The translations under genes were made by a program, and so were the position numbers. DNA of 64,000 nucleotides. Source: Aeromonas media (GTDB taxonomy: Bacteria; Pseudomonadota; Gammaproteobacteria; Enterobacterales; Aeromonadaceae). The notes below the pieces were generated by a model, which was given only the letters and a program-made list of their open reading frames with translations, was not told where the DNA came from and searched no databases. Location of the stretch: NCBI RefSeq assembly GCF_000819985.1, contig NZ_CDBZ01000198.1, forward strand, positions 60,152-124,151, written 5' to 3'. Positions 27,546-36,583 of this stretch are shown one piece after another. How positions within the stretch are numbered: position 1 is the stretch's first letter; each line of letters starts with the position of its first letter.

Positions 27546-27733
27546 GGATGTGGTCCCTGTTGTAATTCATACGCACAAAATTATCAAGATGTTTACAAGC
27601 TCGTTACCTTGGCACCGTGATCGCCCTAACGTACTGCAGGCCGCATCTTGGCGGGCAGGGGGGCGACGACTGGATTGGCTTGTGCGACAATGCAGAACCC
27701 TATGTTGGACGATACAAAGAGACATCAGACGCC

Positions 27734-28312
27734 ATGTACCAAGAACTTATCCGCAATGAACTGACCGAAGCTGCCGGCGTGCTCCAGGCCTTTCTGGCCG
27801 ATGAGCAAAATCTGAAGAACATAGAGGCGGCCGCCAAACTGCTGGCTGACTCTTTCAAGGAAGAGGGCAAGGTGCTCTCCTGCGGTAACGGCGGTTCCCA
27901 CTGCGACGCCATGCACTTTGCCGAAGAGCTGACCGGCCGCTATCGCGAGAACCGCCCTGGCTATGCCGGCATCGCCATCTCCGATCCCAGCCACCTCTCC
28001 TGCGTCTCCAACGACTTTGGCTATGACTATGTCTTCTCCCGCTACGTGGAAGCGGTCGGCCGTCGTGGCGACGTGCTGCTCGGCATCTCCACCAGCGGCA
28101 ATTCCGGCAATATCCTCAAAGCCATCGAGGCTGCCCGCGCCAAAGGCATGAAGGTCATCGCCCTGACCGGCAAGGACGGTGGCAAGATGGCAGGCCTGGC
28201 CGATGTCGAGATCCGGGTGCCGCACTTCGGCTATGCCGACCGCATCCAGGAAGTGCACATCAAGGTCATTCACATCCTGATCCAGCTGGTCGAAAAAGAG
28301 ATGGCCAAGTAA
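27734..28312 (+). CDS. gmhA: GmhA, sedoheptulose-7-phosphate isomerase
   Basis: A 192-residue SIS-domain enzyme that converts sedoheptulose 7-phosphate to D-glycero-D-manno-heptose 7-phosphate, the first step of heptose synthesis for the LPS inner core. Signatures are [37 protein letters not shown] and the C-terminal [15 protein letters not shown] helix with the zinc-site His. The ATG at 27734 ([10 protein letters not shown]) was chosen because it matches the E. coli enzyme start. The divergent fadE and downstream yafJ repeat the enteric order. Confidence 0.95.
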   Translation: MYQELIRNELTEAAGVLQAFLADEQNLKNIEAAAKLLADSFKEEGKVLSCGNGGSHCDAMHFAEELTGRYRENRPGYAGIAISDPSHLSCVSNDFGYDYVFSRYVEAVGRRGDVLLGISTSGNSGNILKAIEAARAKGMKVIALTGKDGGKMAGLADVEIRVPHFGYADRIQEVHIKVIHILIQLVEKEMAK

Positions 28313-28429
28313 TCAGAGAGGGCGGGTGGGGCAGCCGGGGGGCCAATGACCGATCCTGGCGCCTCGCATCCAGCTTGAGTTCACTGATTGACGCAAAGAT
28401 GATCAATTAATTCAGGGAGTGGACTGGAC

Positions 28430-29227
28430 ATGTGCGAACTGCTCGGCATGAGCGCCAATGTGCCGACCGACATCTGCTTCAGCTTTACCGGGCTGATGCT
28501 GCGGGGCGGCAAGACGGGCCCCCACAAGGATGGCTGGGGAATCACCTTCTACGAGGGGCGAGGCTTTCGCACCTTCAAGGATCCCGAACCCAGTGCCCAG
28601 TCACCCATCGCCAAGCTGGTGCAGGCGTTGCCCATCAAGAGCCGCGCCGTGGTCAGCCATATCCGGCAGGCCAACCGGGGATGCGTGTCGCTGGAAAACA
28701 CCCATCCCTTCACCCGCGAGCTGTGGGGACGCTACTGGACCTTTGCCCACAACGGCCAGCTGACCGGCTACAAGAGGCTGCCGACCGGGCGCCACCGTCC
28801 TGTGGGGGACACTGACAGCGAGCACGCGTTCTGCTGGCTGCTCGACAGGCTGGAACAGAAATACCCCAAGCGTCCGGCGAACTTCCCCGCCATGTTCCGC
28901 TATCTCGCGACCCTGTGCGACGAGCTGCGTGGGCTCGGGGTATTCAACATGTTGCTGTCGGATGGGGAGTTCGTGATGACCTATTGCAGCAACAACCTCT
29001 ACTGGTTGACCCGCAGGGCGCCCTTTGGCGAGGCCCGTCTGCTGGATGAAGACGTGGCCATCGACTTCCAGAGCGAGACCACTCCGAATGACGTGGTGAC
29101 GCTGATAGCCACCCGCCCGCTCACCGGCAACGAGAGCTGGGTAAAGATGGTGCCCGGGGAGTTCTGCCTGTTCAGGCTGGGTGAGCTGGAATACGGCAAT
29201 GCAGCCAAGCTGCTGACCTGTAAATAA
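28430..29227 (+). CDS. yafJ: YafJ, class II glutamine amidotransferase-like protein
   Basis: A 265-residue Ntn-hydrolase-fold protein starting MCELLGMSAN, where Cys2 becomes the N-terminal nucleophile after Met removal. Other class II amidotransferase marks are HKDGWGITFYEG, VVSHIRQANRGCVSLENTHPF and FAHNGQLTGYK. It lacks a fused synthase domain, so the ammonia acceptor, if any, is unknown. It follows gmhA as in E. coli, though 117 bp apart. A hairpin terminator closes it. Confidence 0.92.
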   Translation: MCELLGMSANVPTDICFSFTGLMLRGGKTGPHKDGWGITFYEGRGFRTFKDPEPSAQSPIAKLVQALPIKSRAVVSHIRQANRGCVSLENTHPFTRELWGRYWTFAHNGQLTGYKRLPTGRHRPVGDTDSEHAFCWLLDRLEQKYPKRPANFPAMFRYLATLCDELRGLGVFNMLLSDGEFVMTYCSNNLYWLTRRAPFGEARLLDEDVAIDFQSETTPNDVVTLIATRPLTGNESWVKMVPGEFCLFRLGELEYGNAAKLLTCK

Positions 29228-29233
29228 AAAATA

Positions 29234-29260
29234 CCAGGGTAGAATCCTACCCTGGTTCTT
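29234..29260 (+). terminator. Intrinsic terminator after yafJ
   Basis: CCAGGGTAG, loop AATC, CTACCCTGG, then TTCTT. Confidence 0.75.
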
Positions 29261-29523
29261 CGCAGCAGCCATACAGGCAAAAAGGGATGAGAGAGGTGTT
29301 GCTGAGCCGCATCATTCTCATGGCTTGCATTGTTACGTTATTGTTAATTTTACGGCAACATTTATCTCTTTCCTGCCTGTGACTGGGTGTTGATAACTTG
29401 AACTGGCTCACACTCTGATGGCGGCAAGGCACTTCGCTCGAGTCTCACCGGAGAGTGGATGACAGCCGGTGTGCGGGTCGGCTATATTGTGGTCTGTTTG
29501 AATACCATCATAGGGAAGAGAAG

Positions 29524-29859
29524 ATGGAGTGGCTGGATCAGAAAGTGCTGCGGCAACTGGCAGATGACATAGGTCACGACATGATGCCGGTCGTCATCTC
29601 GGTGTTCGTCGAGGAGGTGGGCGGGCAACTTGCCCAGCTCAGGCCGCTCTTTGATCAGCGGGACTGGACCGCCCTGGCCCGCCTCGCTCACAGCATGAAG
29701 TCCTCTTGTGGCAGTTACGGTGCTGAGCCCAGCTATCGTCAGGTCATGGCGCTGGAGCTCGCCTGTCGCCGGGAAGATGCGGAGGAGGCCGGTCGCCTGC
29801 TCGAACAGCTCGAACACTCCCTGCCGCAGGTATTCTCCCATTTGGCCCAGTATCACTAG
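29524..29859 (+). CDS. HPt-domain phosphotransfer protein
   Basis: A 111-residue protein made of a single histidine phosphotransfer domain. The phospho-accepting His is in LARLAHSMKSSCGSYGA (near residue 57). The flanking helices fit the four-helix HPt bundle. The start at 29524 (MEWLDQKVLRQLADD) has AGGGAAGAG at good spacing. Such stand-alone HPt proteins relay phosphate between a hybrid kinase and a response regulator; a hybrid kinase lacking its own HPt is encoded 2.6 kb away (32112), which is a possible but unproven partner. Confidence 0.85.
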   Translation: MEWLDQKVLRQLADDIGHDMMPVVISVFVEEVGGQLAQLRPLFDQRDWTALARLAHSMKSSCGSYGAEPSYRQVMALELACRREDAEEAGRLLEQLEHSLPQVFSHLAQYH

Positions 29860-29873
29860 GTCGCATTGGCGGC

Positions 29874-30797
29874 TTAGCCCGCCTTGTCACGCTCTGCGTA
29901 CCAGCTCAGGATCACCGCATCCAGCGCCTGTCGAAGTTTGAGGCGATCGTGGCGATGGGGCAGGGCCGCCTCACCCAGACTGGCCTGAACCAGGCAATGC
30001 TGCAGCTCGGGGGCCCCATGGCCTTCGGGGGCCAGGATGGCATCGATCCGACCCTGGCCGATCCGCTCTTCCAGCCAGCGATGCTGGTGGGACAGTGTCA
30101 GCTTGCCAGCTGGCCCGTTTTCGGCCACCAGATTGCTGATGAAGACGACGATGGCACCGCTGCCGCGAATCGCCTCGGCTACCTCGTTTAGCAACAGGGG
30201 CGGCATGATGGAGGTGAGGAAGCTGCCGGGTCCCAGAATGATCATGTCGGCCTGGTTCAGGGCATCGATCGCCTCACGAGTGGCCGGCACGACCGGGTTC
30301 AGGCTCAGGGCCCGTGGCGGTGTGGTGAGCTGATCGATGGAAACCTCCCCCAGGATCTGATCGCCACAGACGGTGTGGGCACACAGATCGGTGGGATGTT
30401 CGGACATGGGCAGCAGGCTGGGCTCGATGTTCAGCATGTCGCTGATGAGCCGGATGGCATCCAGGGGACGGACGCAGAGATTGTCGAGTGCCAGCAGCAT
30501 CAGGTTGCCGAGGTTGTGACCCGCCAGCTCGCCGCGCCCCGTGAAGCGATATTCGAACAGTCGGCTGCCGATGCTGGGTTCGGTCACCAGCTGATTGAGG
30601 CAGTTGCGCAGATCGCCCCAGGCGATGCACTCCTGGCTCTTGCGCAGGCGTCCGGTGGAGCCGCCATTATCGGTCGTGGTGACAATGCCCGTCAGCCGAG
30701 TGCCTAAAAACGAGAGAGAAGAGAGCACCCGACCCATGCCGTGTCCACCGCCGATGGCGACGACCCGTTCAAAGTCATTGATATTTTTCTGCCACAT
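29874..30797 (-). CDS. YvcK/CofD-family protein (gluconeogenesis/morphology factor, YbhK-like)
   Basis: A 307-residue protein of the CofD/YvcK superfamily. The N-terminal Rossmann-like region VVAIGGGHGMGRVLSSL and TTTDNGGSTGRLRK, then LRNCLNQL, GHNLGNLMLLAL and ILGPGSFLTSIMP are family marks. E. coli YbhK and B. subtilis YvcK are of similar length; YvcK binds UDP-sugars and is needed for growth on gluconeogenic carbon sources. The ATG has AGGA 7 nt upstream. It is convergent with the HPt gene and divergent from the FIST gene. Confidence 0.9.
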   Translation of the reverse strand: MWQKNINDFERVVAIGGGHGMGRVLSSLSFLGTRLTGIVTTTDNGGSTGRLRKSQECIAWGDLRNCLNQLVTEPSIGSRLFEYRFTGRGELAGHNLGNLMLLALDNLCVRPLDAIRLISDMLNIEPSLLPMSEHPTDLCAHTVCGDQILGEVSIDQLTTPPRALSLNPVVPATREAIDALNQADMIILGPGSFLTSIMPPLLLNEVAEAIRGSGAIVVFISNLVAENGPAGKLTLSHQHRWLEERIGQGRIDAILAPEGHGAPELQHCLVQASLGEAALPHRHDRLKLRQALDAVILSWYAERDKAG

Positions 30798-30908
30798 GCC
30801 GTCATCCTGTGTGGGCCAGTGAGTATCATGCTAGTCCGCATGACCAGGTAATTATTTGATAAAGGTATGATTTTTGCTTGATGTCAGAGCATCGCATACC
30901 ACTAGGAG

Positions 30909-32093
30909 ATGGTGTTGAACTTCCTGACGGCTCACTCCCTTGCCGAGACGACCCCGCTGGCCGCCCAACAGATAGTTGAACGGCTGCTCGCTCAATCACC
31001 CCATTCCCCGTCGCTGTTGCTGGTTTATTTTACCCAAGCTCACGATGCCGCGGTACTGCGCCGTGTACTCAAGTCCCGCTTTCCCGATGTCCGGCTCATC
31101 GGGTGCAGCTCCTGTGGCGGTATCCTGACCCAGACTGGCCATCATGGTCTGCTGGGCTGGAGTCTCGCGGTGGCGGCCCTCTATGACGACAAGGGGGCCT
31201 ACGGCGTAGCCGGCCAGGCAGGGGATCAGCTGGATGTGCGCCAGTTGCTGCGCCGCGCCATTGCGGATGGTGGGCGTCCCGGCGAGTTGCCGCAACTCAT
31301 CTTGCTGCACACCAGCCCGGGGCAGGAAGAGGCTGTGCTGGCCGGCATAGATGCCGAGTTCGGGGCGACGGTTCCCGTCGTCGGCGGGTCGGCGGCTGAC
31401 GACGGGGTCACCGGCGAGTGGCAACTGTGCTGGGATGAGGGGGAAGGGACGCAGGGCTGCGTGGTGGCGGTGCTCTATCCCGATTGCCAGTTGGCCTTCC
31501 AGTTCCACTCCAGTTATGTGCCCACCGAGCGCCATGGCATCATTACCGCGCTGGAGGGGCGCGAGGTACTGACCATAGACAATGAGCCGGCGGCCCGGGT
31601 CTACGCCCGCTGGACAGAGCGCCAGGTCCCCTGGCCGGTGGGCCCCATTTTGCGGGAGACGACCCTCTCCCCGCTGGCCCGGCAGGTCGGGACGCTCGAT
31701 GAGATGCCTTACTACAAGCTTTCCCACCCCGATGCTGTCACGGCGCGGGAAGGGTTGCGTCTGTTTACCGAAACCCGGCTGGGGGAGCGCCTGCAACTGA
31801 TGTACAGCAGCCAGGAAGGCTTGCTTCAGCGCAGCCTGAATGCGGTGCGCATCGAACCCGAATACGGGATGGCGGGGAACCTGCAACCCATCGGTGCCCT
31901 GGTGGTGTTCTGCGCGGGCTGCCGTCTGGCGCTGGGAGACTCGCTCGGCGAGGTGGTCGGTCACTTCAGTCAACGGCTGGGGGAGATCCCCTTTATCACA
32001 CCATTTACCTTCGGCGAGCAGGGGCGATTGCCCCACGGTGAGCTGGCGCATGGCAACCTCATGGTCTCGAGCGTAATCTTCCTCGAGAGCTGA
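30909..32093 (+). CDS. FIST-domain sensor protein
   Basis: A 394-residue cytoplasmic protein with FIST_N (about 30-220, LIGCSSCGGILTQTG, VVGGSAADDG) and FIST_C (about 225-375, FTETRLGERLQLMYSS, GALVVFCAGCRLALGDSLGEV) domains. FIST domains are sensory modules thought to bind small ligands such as amino acids. The ATG at 30909 touches the AGGAG; TTG at 30915 (7 nt spacing) or GTG 30912 may be used. It is followed 18 bp later by a hybrid kinase gene, so it probably feeds a signal to that kinase. Confidence 0.88.
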   Translation: MVLNFLTAHSLAETTPLAAQQIVERLLAQSPHSPSLLLVYFTQAHDAAVLRRVLKSRFPDVRLIGCSSCGGILTQTGHHGLLGWSLAVAALYDDKGAYGVAGQAGDQLDVRQLLRRAIADGGRPGELPQLILLHTSPGQEEAVLAGIDAEFGATVPVVGGSAADDGVTGEWQLCWDEGEGTQGCVVAVLYPDCQLAFQFHSSYVPTERHGIITALEGREVLTIDNEPAARVYARWTERQVPWPVGPILRETTLSPLARQVGTLDEMPYYKLSHPDAVTAREGLRLFTETRLGERLQLMYSSQEGLLQRSLNAVRIEPEYGMAGNLQPIGALVVFCAGCRLALGDSLGEVVGHFSQRLGEIPFITPFTFGEQGRLPHGELAHGNLMVSSVIFLES

Positions 32094-32111
32094 CAAGGTG
32101 CTGGACACAAG

Positions 32112-34193
32112 ATGATAGGTAATAGCGAACTCGAAACCCTGGGTGACAAGCTGCAAACCACGCTGGTGGAGCTGATGCGTTGCCGGGAGCGGGAGGCCAG
32201 ATACCGCCAGGAGTCGCAGGCCCTGCTGTGCGGGGTGGCGACACTGGCACAGGCTCAGAGCCTGGAGCAGGTACTGGACAGCCTCATCCTGGCGCTCAAG
32301 CCCTTTATCGGCTTCGAACAGGCTGACGTGGTCGCCTGGGAAAGCTCGCGCGGCACCACGCATCTGAGCACCCAACTCGGGGAGGTCGGCCGCATCTGGC
32401 CGCTGACGCCGCTCTTCTCCCGCGCCATCGCCGGGGAAACCCTGGTCATCTATGATCCGGCCCAGTTGCCCGAGCTGGCTGCTCTGGCGGGGGCGGCGGG
32501 CTGGGCCAGCGTCATGATGACGGGGCTGCAGGCGCCGGGCTTTTCCGGGGTGCTCATCTGCCGGCACAGTACCGCGGGCACCTTCGATCTTCAGAGCAAG
32601 GCGGCGATGCAGCGTTGTCGCCCGCTAATCTCCCAGGCGCTGGTCAACATTGCCTATCGGGCGCGCCTGCAGGAGCAGGTCGACCTCAAGACCCTGGCGC
32701 TTCAAGCAAGCGAGCAGCGCTTTCGCAGCTTTGCCGCCATGGCGTCTGACTGGTTCTGGGAGACGGATCCCGAGCACAGGCTGAGCTATGTCTCTGCCCC
32801 CGGCTATCAGGGGGAGGCGCTTGTCCGCCAGGCGGGGCGCAGCCTTTATGACTTTGCCCACGACAAGCAGGATCCCGCCTGGTGCAAGTATCAGCACCAG
32901 ATCGCTCACCATCTGCCGGTGCGGGCAATGCGCGCCCAGGTGACGCTGGCCAGCGGACCCTGCTGGATGGAGATAAATGCCGAGCCCTGTCATGACGCCA
33001 GCGGCACCTTCATCGGCTATCGGGGCACGGCGCGGGAGATTGGCAGCCAGATCCGCCGCGAGCAGGAGCTGGCGCGGGCACGGGATGAGGCCGAGAGTGC
33101 CAACCGTGCCAAGTCCCAGTTCCTGGCCATGATGACCCACGAGATCCGCTCCCCCATGAATGCGGTGCTGGGGATGCTGGATCTGCTGCAGCACGGTCGG
33201 CTCGAGACCCCCCAACAGACCCTGCTCGGTCACGCCACCCACTCTGCCCATCTGCTGCAGACCATCATCGACGATGTACTCGACTTCTTGAAGATTGAAT
33301 CCCATACCCTGGCCCTGCACTGCGAGCCTTTTCAACCCGCCGAGCTGTGCCGGGCGCTGGTGGAGCCGCTGCAGGCGCAGGCCCGAGCCAAGGGCATAGC
33401 GCTGCATTGGCAGTTGGATGAGCAAGTGCCGTCTCACCTGCAGGGGGACGCGGTCCGCCTGTCCCAGGTGATTGGCAATCTGCTCGGCAATGCGGTGAAA
33501 TTTACCGCCGCCGGCAGCGTGCGGCTCGCGCTGGAATGGCAGGATGAGCGGCTGAGGGTGTCGGTCAGCGACACCGGGATTGGCATATCCCCGGAGGATC
33601 AGGCGTTGCTGTTCGAGCCGTTCTATCAGGTCGACAGCTCGGCCAGCCGTCGTTTCTCCGGCTCCGGGCTTGGGCTGGCCATCTGCCGGCGGCTGGTGCA
33701 ACTCATGGGGGGGGACATCCGCCTGCAGAGCACCCCGGGGCAGGGCAGCTGTTTCTGGTTCGAGTTGCCCGGAATGGCCTCACCTTGCATCGAGGCAGTC
33801 AGCCCCGCCACTCAGGGGCTCTCCATGCTGGATCTGGATGTGCTGGTGGTGGAGGACAGCCCGGTCAATCAGCTGGTGGTGTCGCTCATGCTGCAAAAGC
33901 TGGTGTGTCGGGTGAGGCTTGCAAGCAATGGCCTGGAGGCGCTGGCACAGGTCGGTGAGCGGCTACCGGACCTCATCCTGATGGATATGCGAATGCCGCA
34001 GATGGACGGGCTGGAAGCAACCCGCCGCTTGCGATCCATGGGGTGCGAGGTTCCCATAGTAGCGCTGACGGCCAATGCCATGACGGAGGACAGGGCGCGT
34101 TGTCTGGCCCAGGGGATGAACGACTTTCTGGCCAAACCCATCCGCCTGGCCCGGCTGCGCAGTTGTTTGCTGCGCCATTGCCGGCTTCCATAG
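32112..34193 (+). CDS. Hybrid sensor histidine kinase (GAF-PAS-HisKA-HATPase-REC)
   Basis: A 693-residue soluble hybrid kinase. A coiled N-terminus is followed by a GAF-like domain (about 55-190), a PAS domain (about 205-320), HisKA with phospho-His343 (MMTHEIRSPMNAVLGML), HATPase with NLLGNAVKFT, DTGIGIS and GSGLGLAICRRL, and a C-terminal receiver with phospho-Asp625 (LILMDMRMPQMDG) and K in DFLAKPIR. It has no transmembrane segment, so its input is cytoplasmic, probably from the FIST protein encoded just upstream. The lack of an HPt domain and of a DNA-binding output implies partner proteins elsewhere. Confidence 0.93.
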   Translation: MIGNSELETLGDKLQTTLVELMRCREREARYRQESQALLCGVATLAQAQSLEQVLDSLILALKPFIGFEQADVVAWESSRGTTHLSTQLGEVGRIWPLTPLFSRAIAGETLVIYDPAQLPELAALAGAAGWASVMMTGLQAPGFSGVLICRHSTAGTFDLQSKAAMQRCRPLISQALVNIAYRARLQEQVDLKTLALQASEQRFRSFAAMASDWFWETDPEHRLSYVSAPGYQGEALVRQAGRSLYDFAHDKQDPAWCKYQHQIAHHLPVRAMRAQVTLASGPCWMEINAEPCHDASGTFIGYRGTAREIGSQIRREQELARARDEAESANRAKSQFLAMMTHEIRSPMNAVLGMLDLLQHGRLETPQQTLLGHATHSAHLLQTIIDDVLDFLKIESHTLALHCEPFQPAELCRALVEPLQAQARAKGIALHWQLDEQVPSHLQGDAVRLSQVIGNLLGNAVKFTAAGSVRLALEWQDERLRVSVSDTGIGISPEDQALLFEPFYQVDSSASRRFSGSGLGLAICRRLVQLMGGDIRLQSTPGQGSCFWFELPGMASPCIEAVSPATQGLSMLDLDVLVVEDSPVNQLVVSLMLQKLVCRVRLASNGLEALAQVGERLPDLILMDMRMPQMDGLEATRRLRSMGCEVPIVALTANAMTEDRARCLAQGMNDFLAKPIRLARLRSCLLRHCRLP

Positions 34194-34211
34194 CCATATT
34201 TTGGGTAAAAA

Positions 34212-34233
34212 AATGGTCAACCTGGTGGTTGAC
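34212..34233 (+). repeat. Inverted repeat after the hybrid kinase gene
   Basis: TGGTCAACC, loop TGGT, GGTTGACCA, about 18 bp after the stop codon. The following tract (ATTCTT) is only partly T, so it may be a weak terminator of the FIST-kinase operon. Confidence 0.5.
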
Positions 34234-34460
34234 CAATTCTTCAGCAAATACTGAAGAGAGCACGGGATAAATCGGGTTGTACGGTCTTATATGAAAAAGT
34301 CGTGCCAACTTTTCATGACCTGTTATTTGCGGCTGGTAGCGGAGTTATCTGTTGTTATCGCCACCGGTGATTGCAAATTGCGAATTCCATCTTTTCATTG
34401 TAAGAATTTCCGGTCAGGATATTCGCGTTTTGCAAATCACGTATTGACTCACTCTCTGAC

Positions 34461-35036
34461 TCACTGTGCGATCAGTCGGCGCAGAAACTGGCGCGCCGCT
34501 TCACTGTTCTGTTTGGCAATCAACATCTGTTTCTCATAGATCGGCATGGGCAGGATCTCGAGCCAGCGCTGACAGAGCCAGGCCGCGTCGTCGAATTGCT
34601 TGTCCGGGTAGAGCTCATCCAGTTCTGGATATTGTTCAAATACTTCCTGCAATCTGCTGACCAGCTGCTTGTCGCTGAAGTCCGAGTGCGCGCTCGGCCA
34701 GTTGGGCAGGGTTTCCACCTGAGCGTAGCGCAATCCGGATTCATCCGTTTCCATTTCGTGGATGCAGAAACGTTCCAGACCGAGCACGGTGACCCCGAGC
34801 AGACCATCGTTGAGCGTATAGAAATCTGTCACCTTGACGCGAGTGCCGACTGGCAGGATACGCCCGCAGGTGCCCGTGCTGGTGCTCTCTTCCATCACGA
34901 TGCCAAAGCCCCGATCATCGATGAAGGACTCCTTGAGCATCTGCAGGTGGCGAGGCTCAAACAGACGCAAGGGGAGTTTCCCGCCCGGCAGTATGTGTGA
35001 GGGCAAGGGGAACAGTGCCAAGTGTTGAAGTTTCAT
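34461..35036 (-). CDS. LON substrate-binding-domain protein
   Basis: A 191-residue protein resembling the N-terminal substrate-binding domain of Lon protease (LFPLPSHILPGGKLPLRLFEPRHLQM region, GFGIVMEES, CGRILPVGTRVKVTDF). It has no ATPase or protease part. Stand-alone LON-domain proteins of this size are common in gammaproteobacteria; their role is not settled. The start was set at 35036, where GGAGG lies 7 nt upstream, rather than eight codons earlier. It is monocistronic. Confidence 0.85.
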   Translation of the reverse strand: MKLQHLALFPLPSHILPGGKLPLRLFEPRHLQMLKESFIDDRGFGIVMEESTSTGTCGRILPVGTRVKVTDFYTLNDGLLGVTVLGLERFCIHEMETDESGLRYAQVETLPNWPSAHSDFSDKQLVSRLQEVFEQYPELDELYPDKQFDDAAWLCQRWLEILPMPIYEKQMLIAKQNSEAARQFLRRLIAQ

Positions 35037-35349
35037 GTTCCATCCTCCGATAAGTTGCATCTGAATATGACAATGCAGTGACTGTGCCAGAGCTCGGGGA
35101 AAATGGAGAAATGGTAGGAAAATGATGCCAGTGATTTAAATATCCATTAGTAATCAATCTATTAGGATTTGATTCAATGGAAGAGGCAGGATAACGCAGG
35201 AAGGGATTCAGGTGGCTTTGTAGGGGCTCGTACATGCCCCATCTGCAGAATGGGGTAGAGTTCGCATATTGCAAATGATCCCCCTGCAAAATGCGTATCT
35301 GCCGTCCATCTTAAGCGGCAGGATCTCTCGGGTGTGATGGCTGAGGCGG
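35037..35349. other. Intergenic region between LON-domain gene and globin gene
   Basis: An AT-richer stretch of 313 bp upstream of the LON-domain gene. I see no convincing gene, RNA or strong hairpin. It should contain the LON-gene promoter and the globin transcript end. Confidence 0.5.
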
Positions 35350-35775
35350 CTAGGCGACGGATTCGGCGGGCTGACTGAGCCCTTCCAGCATCAGGGCGGC
35401 GATCTCGTCGTACATCTGTGACCAGGCCTCAGACAGCGTCGGTGTGAAGTGCTCTCCCAGCCGTCTTGCCAGCACCAGGGTCAATGCCTGTTTCAACAGG
35501 CCGAACTGGTGTGACTGCACGTTGAACTGTCGATGCCGTCTGCCGAGATCCCGGATGATGAAACCCAGGGCATCCAGCTGCTCCAGGCTGGTGATCACCG
35601 TGTTCAGGGTCTCAGACACCTTGGTGACCGGCATTCCCGCAGGATCGGGAAAGAGGTTGATCAAGTCAGGTGACAGCCGGAACAGCTCTGTATACACCTC
35701 CTGAACATAGGTGTTGTTCAATGCGGTGACCCTGCCCCATGCCCTTTGTACCAGTTCGATCTGTTCCGGTGTCAT
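35350..35775 (-). CDS. Single-domain globin
   Basis: A 141-residue bacterial haemoglobin-like protein. It begins MTPEQIELVQRAWGRV, keeps the LFRLSPDLINLFPDP region of the globin CD corner, and has RRHRQFNVQSHQFGLL, in which the second His (SH) is in the position of the haem proximal ligand. It lacks the FAD/NAD reductase part of flavohaemoglobins. A role in binding oxygen or nitric oxide is likely from the family; its location beside the nitrate-respiration cluster suits NO protection but does not prove it. The start at 35775 has GGAGGG at 8 nt. Confidence 0.85.
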   Translation of the reverse strand: MTPEQIELVQRAWGRVTALNNTYVQEVYTELFRLSPDLINLFPDPAGMPVTKVSETLNTVITSLEQLDALGFIIRDLGRRHRQFNVQSHQFGLLKQALTLVLARRLGEHFTPTLSEAWSQMYDEIAALMLEGLSQPAESVA

Positions 35776-35886
35776 GCCGTGCGCCCTCCATGCGTCGTCT
35801 CCCAAACATAATAATGCATTTTCTCAATAAGTTGCGAGAGTGGAGCCGGTGACATTCTGTTAGGCTGGGGCTGTGCTGTATCCAGC

Positions 35887-35911
35887 AAAAAGCCCCGAAA
35901 TGACGGGGCCT
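35887..35911 (-). terminator. Intrinsic terminator after narQP
   Basis: On the minus strand GGCCCCGTCATTTCGGGGC is followed by TTTTTG, 34 bp beyond the response regulator stop. Confidence 0.85.
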
Positions 35912-35944
35912 TGGCTGGCATGAGTGGGAGGACAACATGGGAGT

Positions 35945-36583
35945 CTAGTTGCGCTGCTCCAGGTACATGACGGCGGCTTCCACCCGGCTCTGGGCTTCGA
36001 GCTTCTTCAGCAGGCTCTTGACGTGCACCTTGACGGTGCCTTCCGAGATGTGGAGCACGGAGGCGACCTGCTTGTTGGAAAGACCCTTGGCAATCTCGCG
36101 CATGATCTGCATCTCGCGGCGGGTCAGGCTTTCCAGCTTCTGTTGCAGATGGTCCAGCTCATAGATGTTTTCCAGATAGGGACGCAGGGGCTCGCTCAGG
36201 ATCTGTTTGCCGGTCATGACATCGGCCAGCTGACCGAGCAGCATGTCGGGCTCGGTGTCCTTGAGCAGGTAACCATCGGCGCCTGCCTTGAGCAGGGCAA
36301 CCACGTCCTGACGGGCGTCGGAAACGGTCAGGATCACGACCCGGGAGGTGACCTCTTCGGCGCGCAGGGCTTTGAGGGTATCGAGGCCGGACAAGCCCTT
36401 CATGTTGAGATCGAGCAGGATAAGGTCCGGTTCGGACTCCTTGGCCATGGCTACGGCGTCAGTGCCGTTAGAAGCCTCACCTATCACTTCGATGTTATCT
36501 TCCAGCTCCAGCAGTTGCACAATGCCTTTGCGCATCAGGGGATGGTCATCTACGACCAGAACACTATATTTCATCTCGTCCAT
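35945..36583 (-). CDS. narP: NarP-type nitrate/nitrite response regulator
   Basis: A 212-residue NarL/FixJ-family regulator. The receiver domain has VVDDHPLMRKG and phospho-acceptor Asp58 (LILLDLNMKG). The C-terminal LuxR-type helix-turn-helix is LTRREMQIMREIAKGLSNKQ followed by EGTVKVHVKSLLKKL. Its start overlaps the stop of the narQ-like kinase gene (TGATG), and the nap operon is nearby, so a nitrate/nitrite role is well supported. NarP rather than NarL is preferred because it serves nap and pairs with NarQ; a 7-2-7 site of the kind NarP needs lies before napF. Confidence 0.88.
   Translation of the reverse strand: MDEMKYSVLVVDDHPLMRKGIVQLLELEDNIEVIGEASNGTDAVAMAKESEPDLILLDLNMKGLSGLDTLKALRAEEVTSRVVILTVSDARQDVVALLKAGADGYLLKDTEPDMLLGQLADVMTGKQILSEPLRPYLENIYELDHLQQKLESLTRREMQIMREIAKGLSNKQVASVLHISEGTVKVHVKSLLKKLEAQSRVEAAVMYLEQRN

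Noticed and set aside
35776..35850. A possible NsrR half-site (ATGCATT) before the globin gene
   Set aside because: Only one half matches the consensus; the second half is too degenerate to claim.
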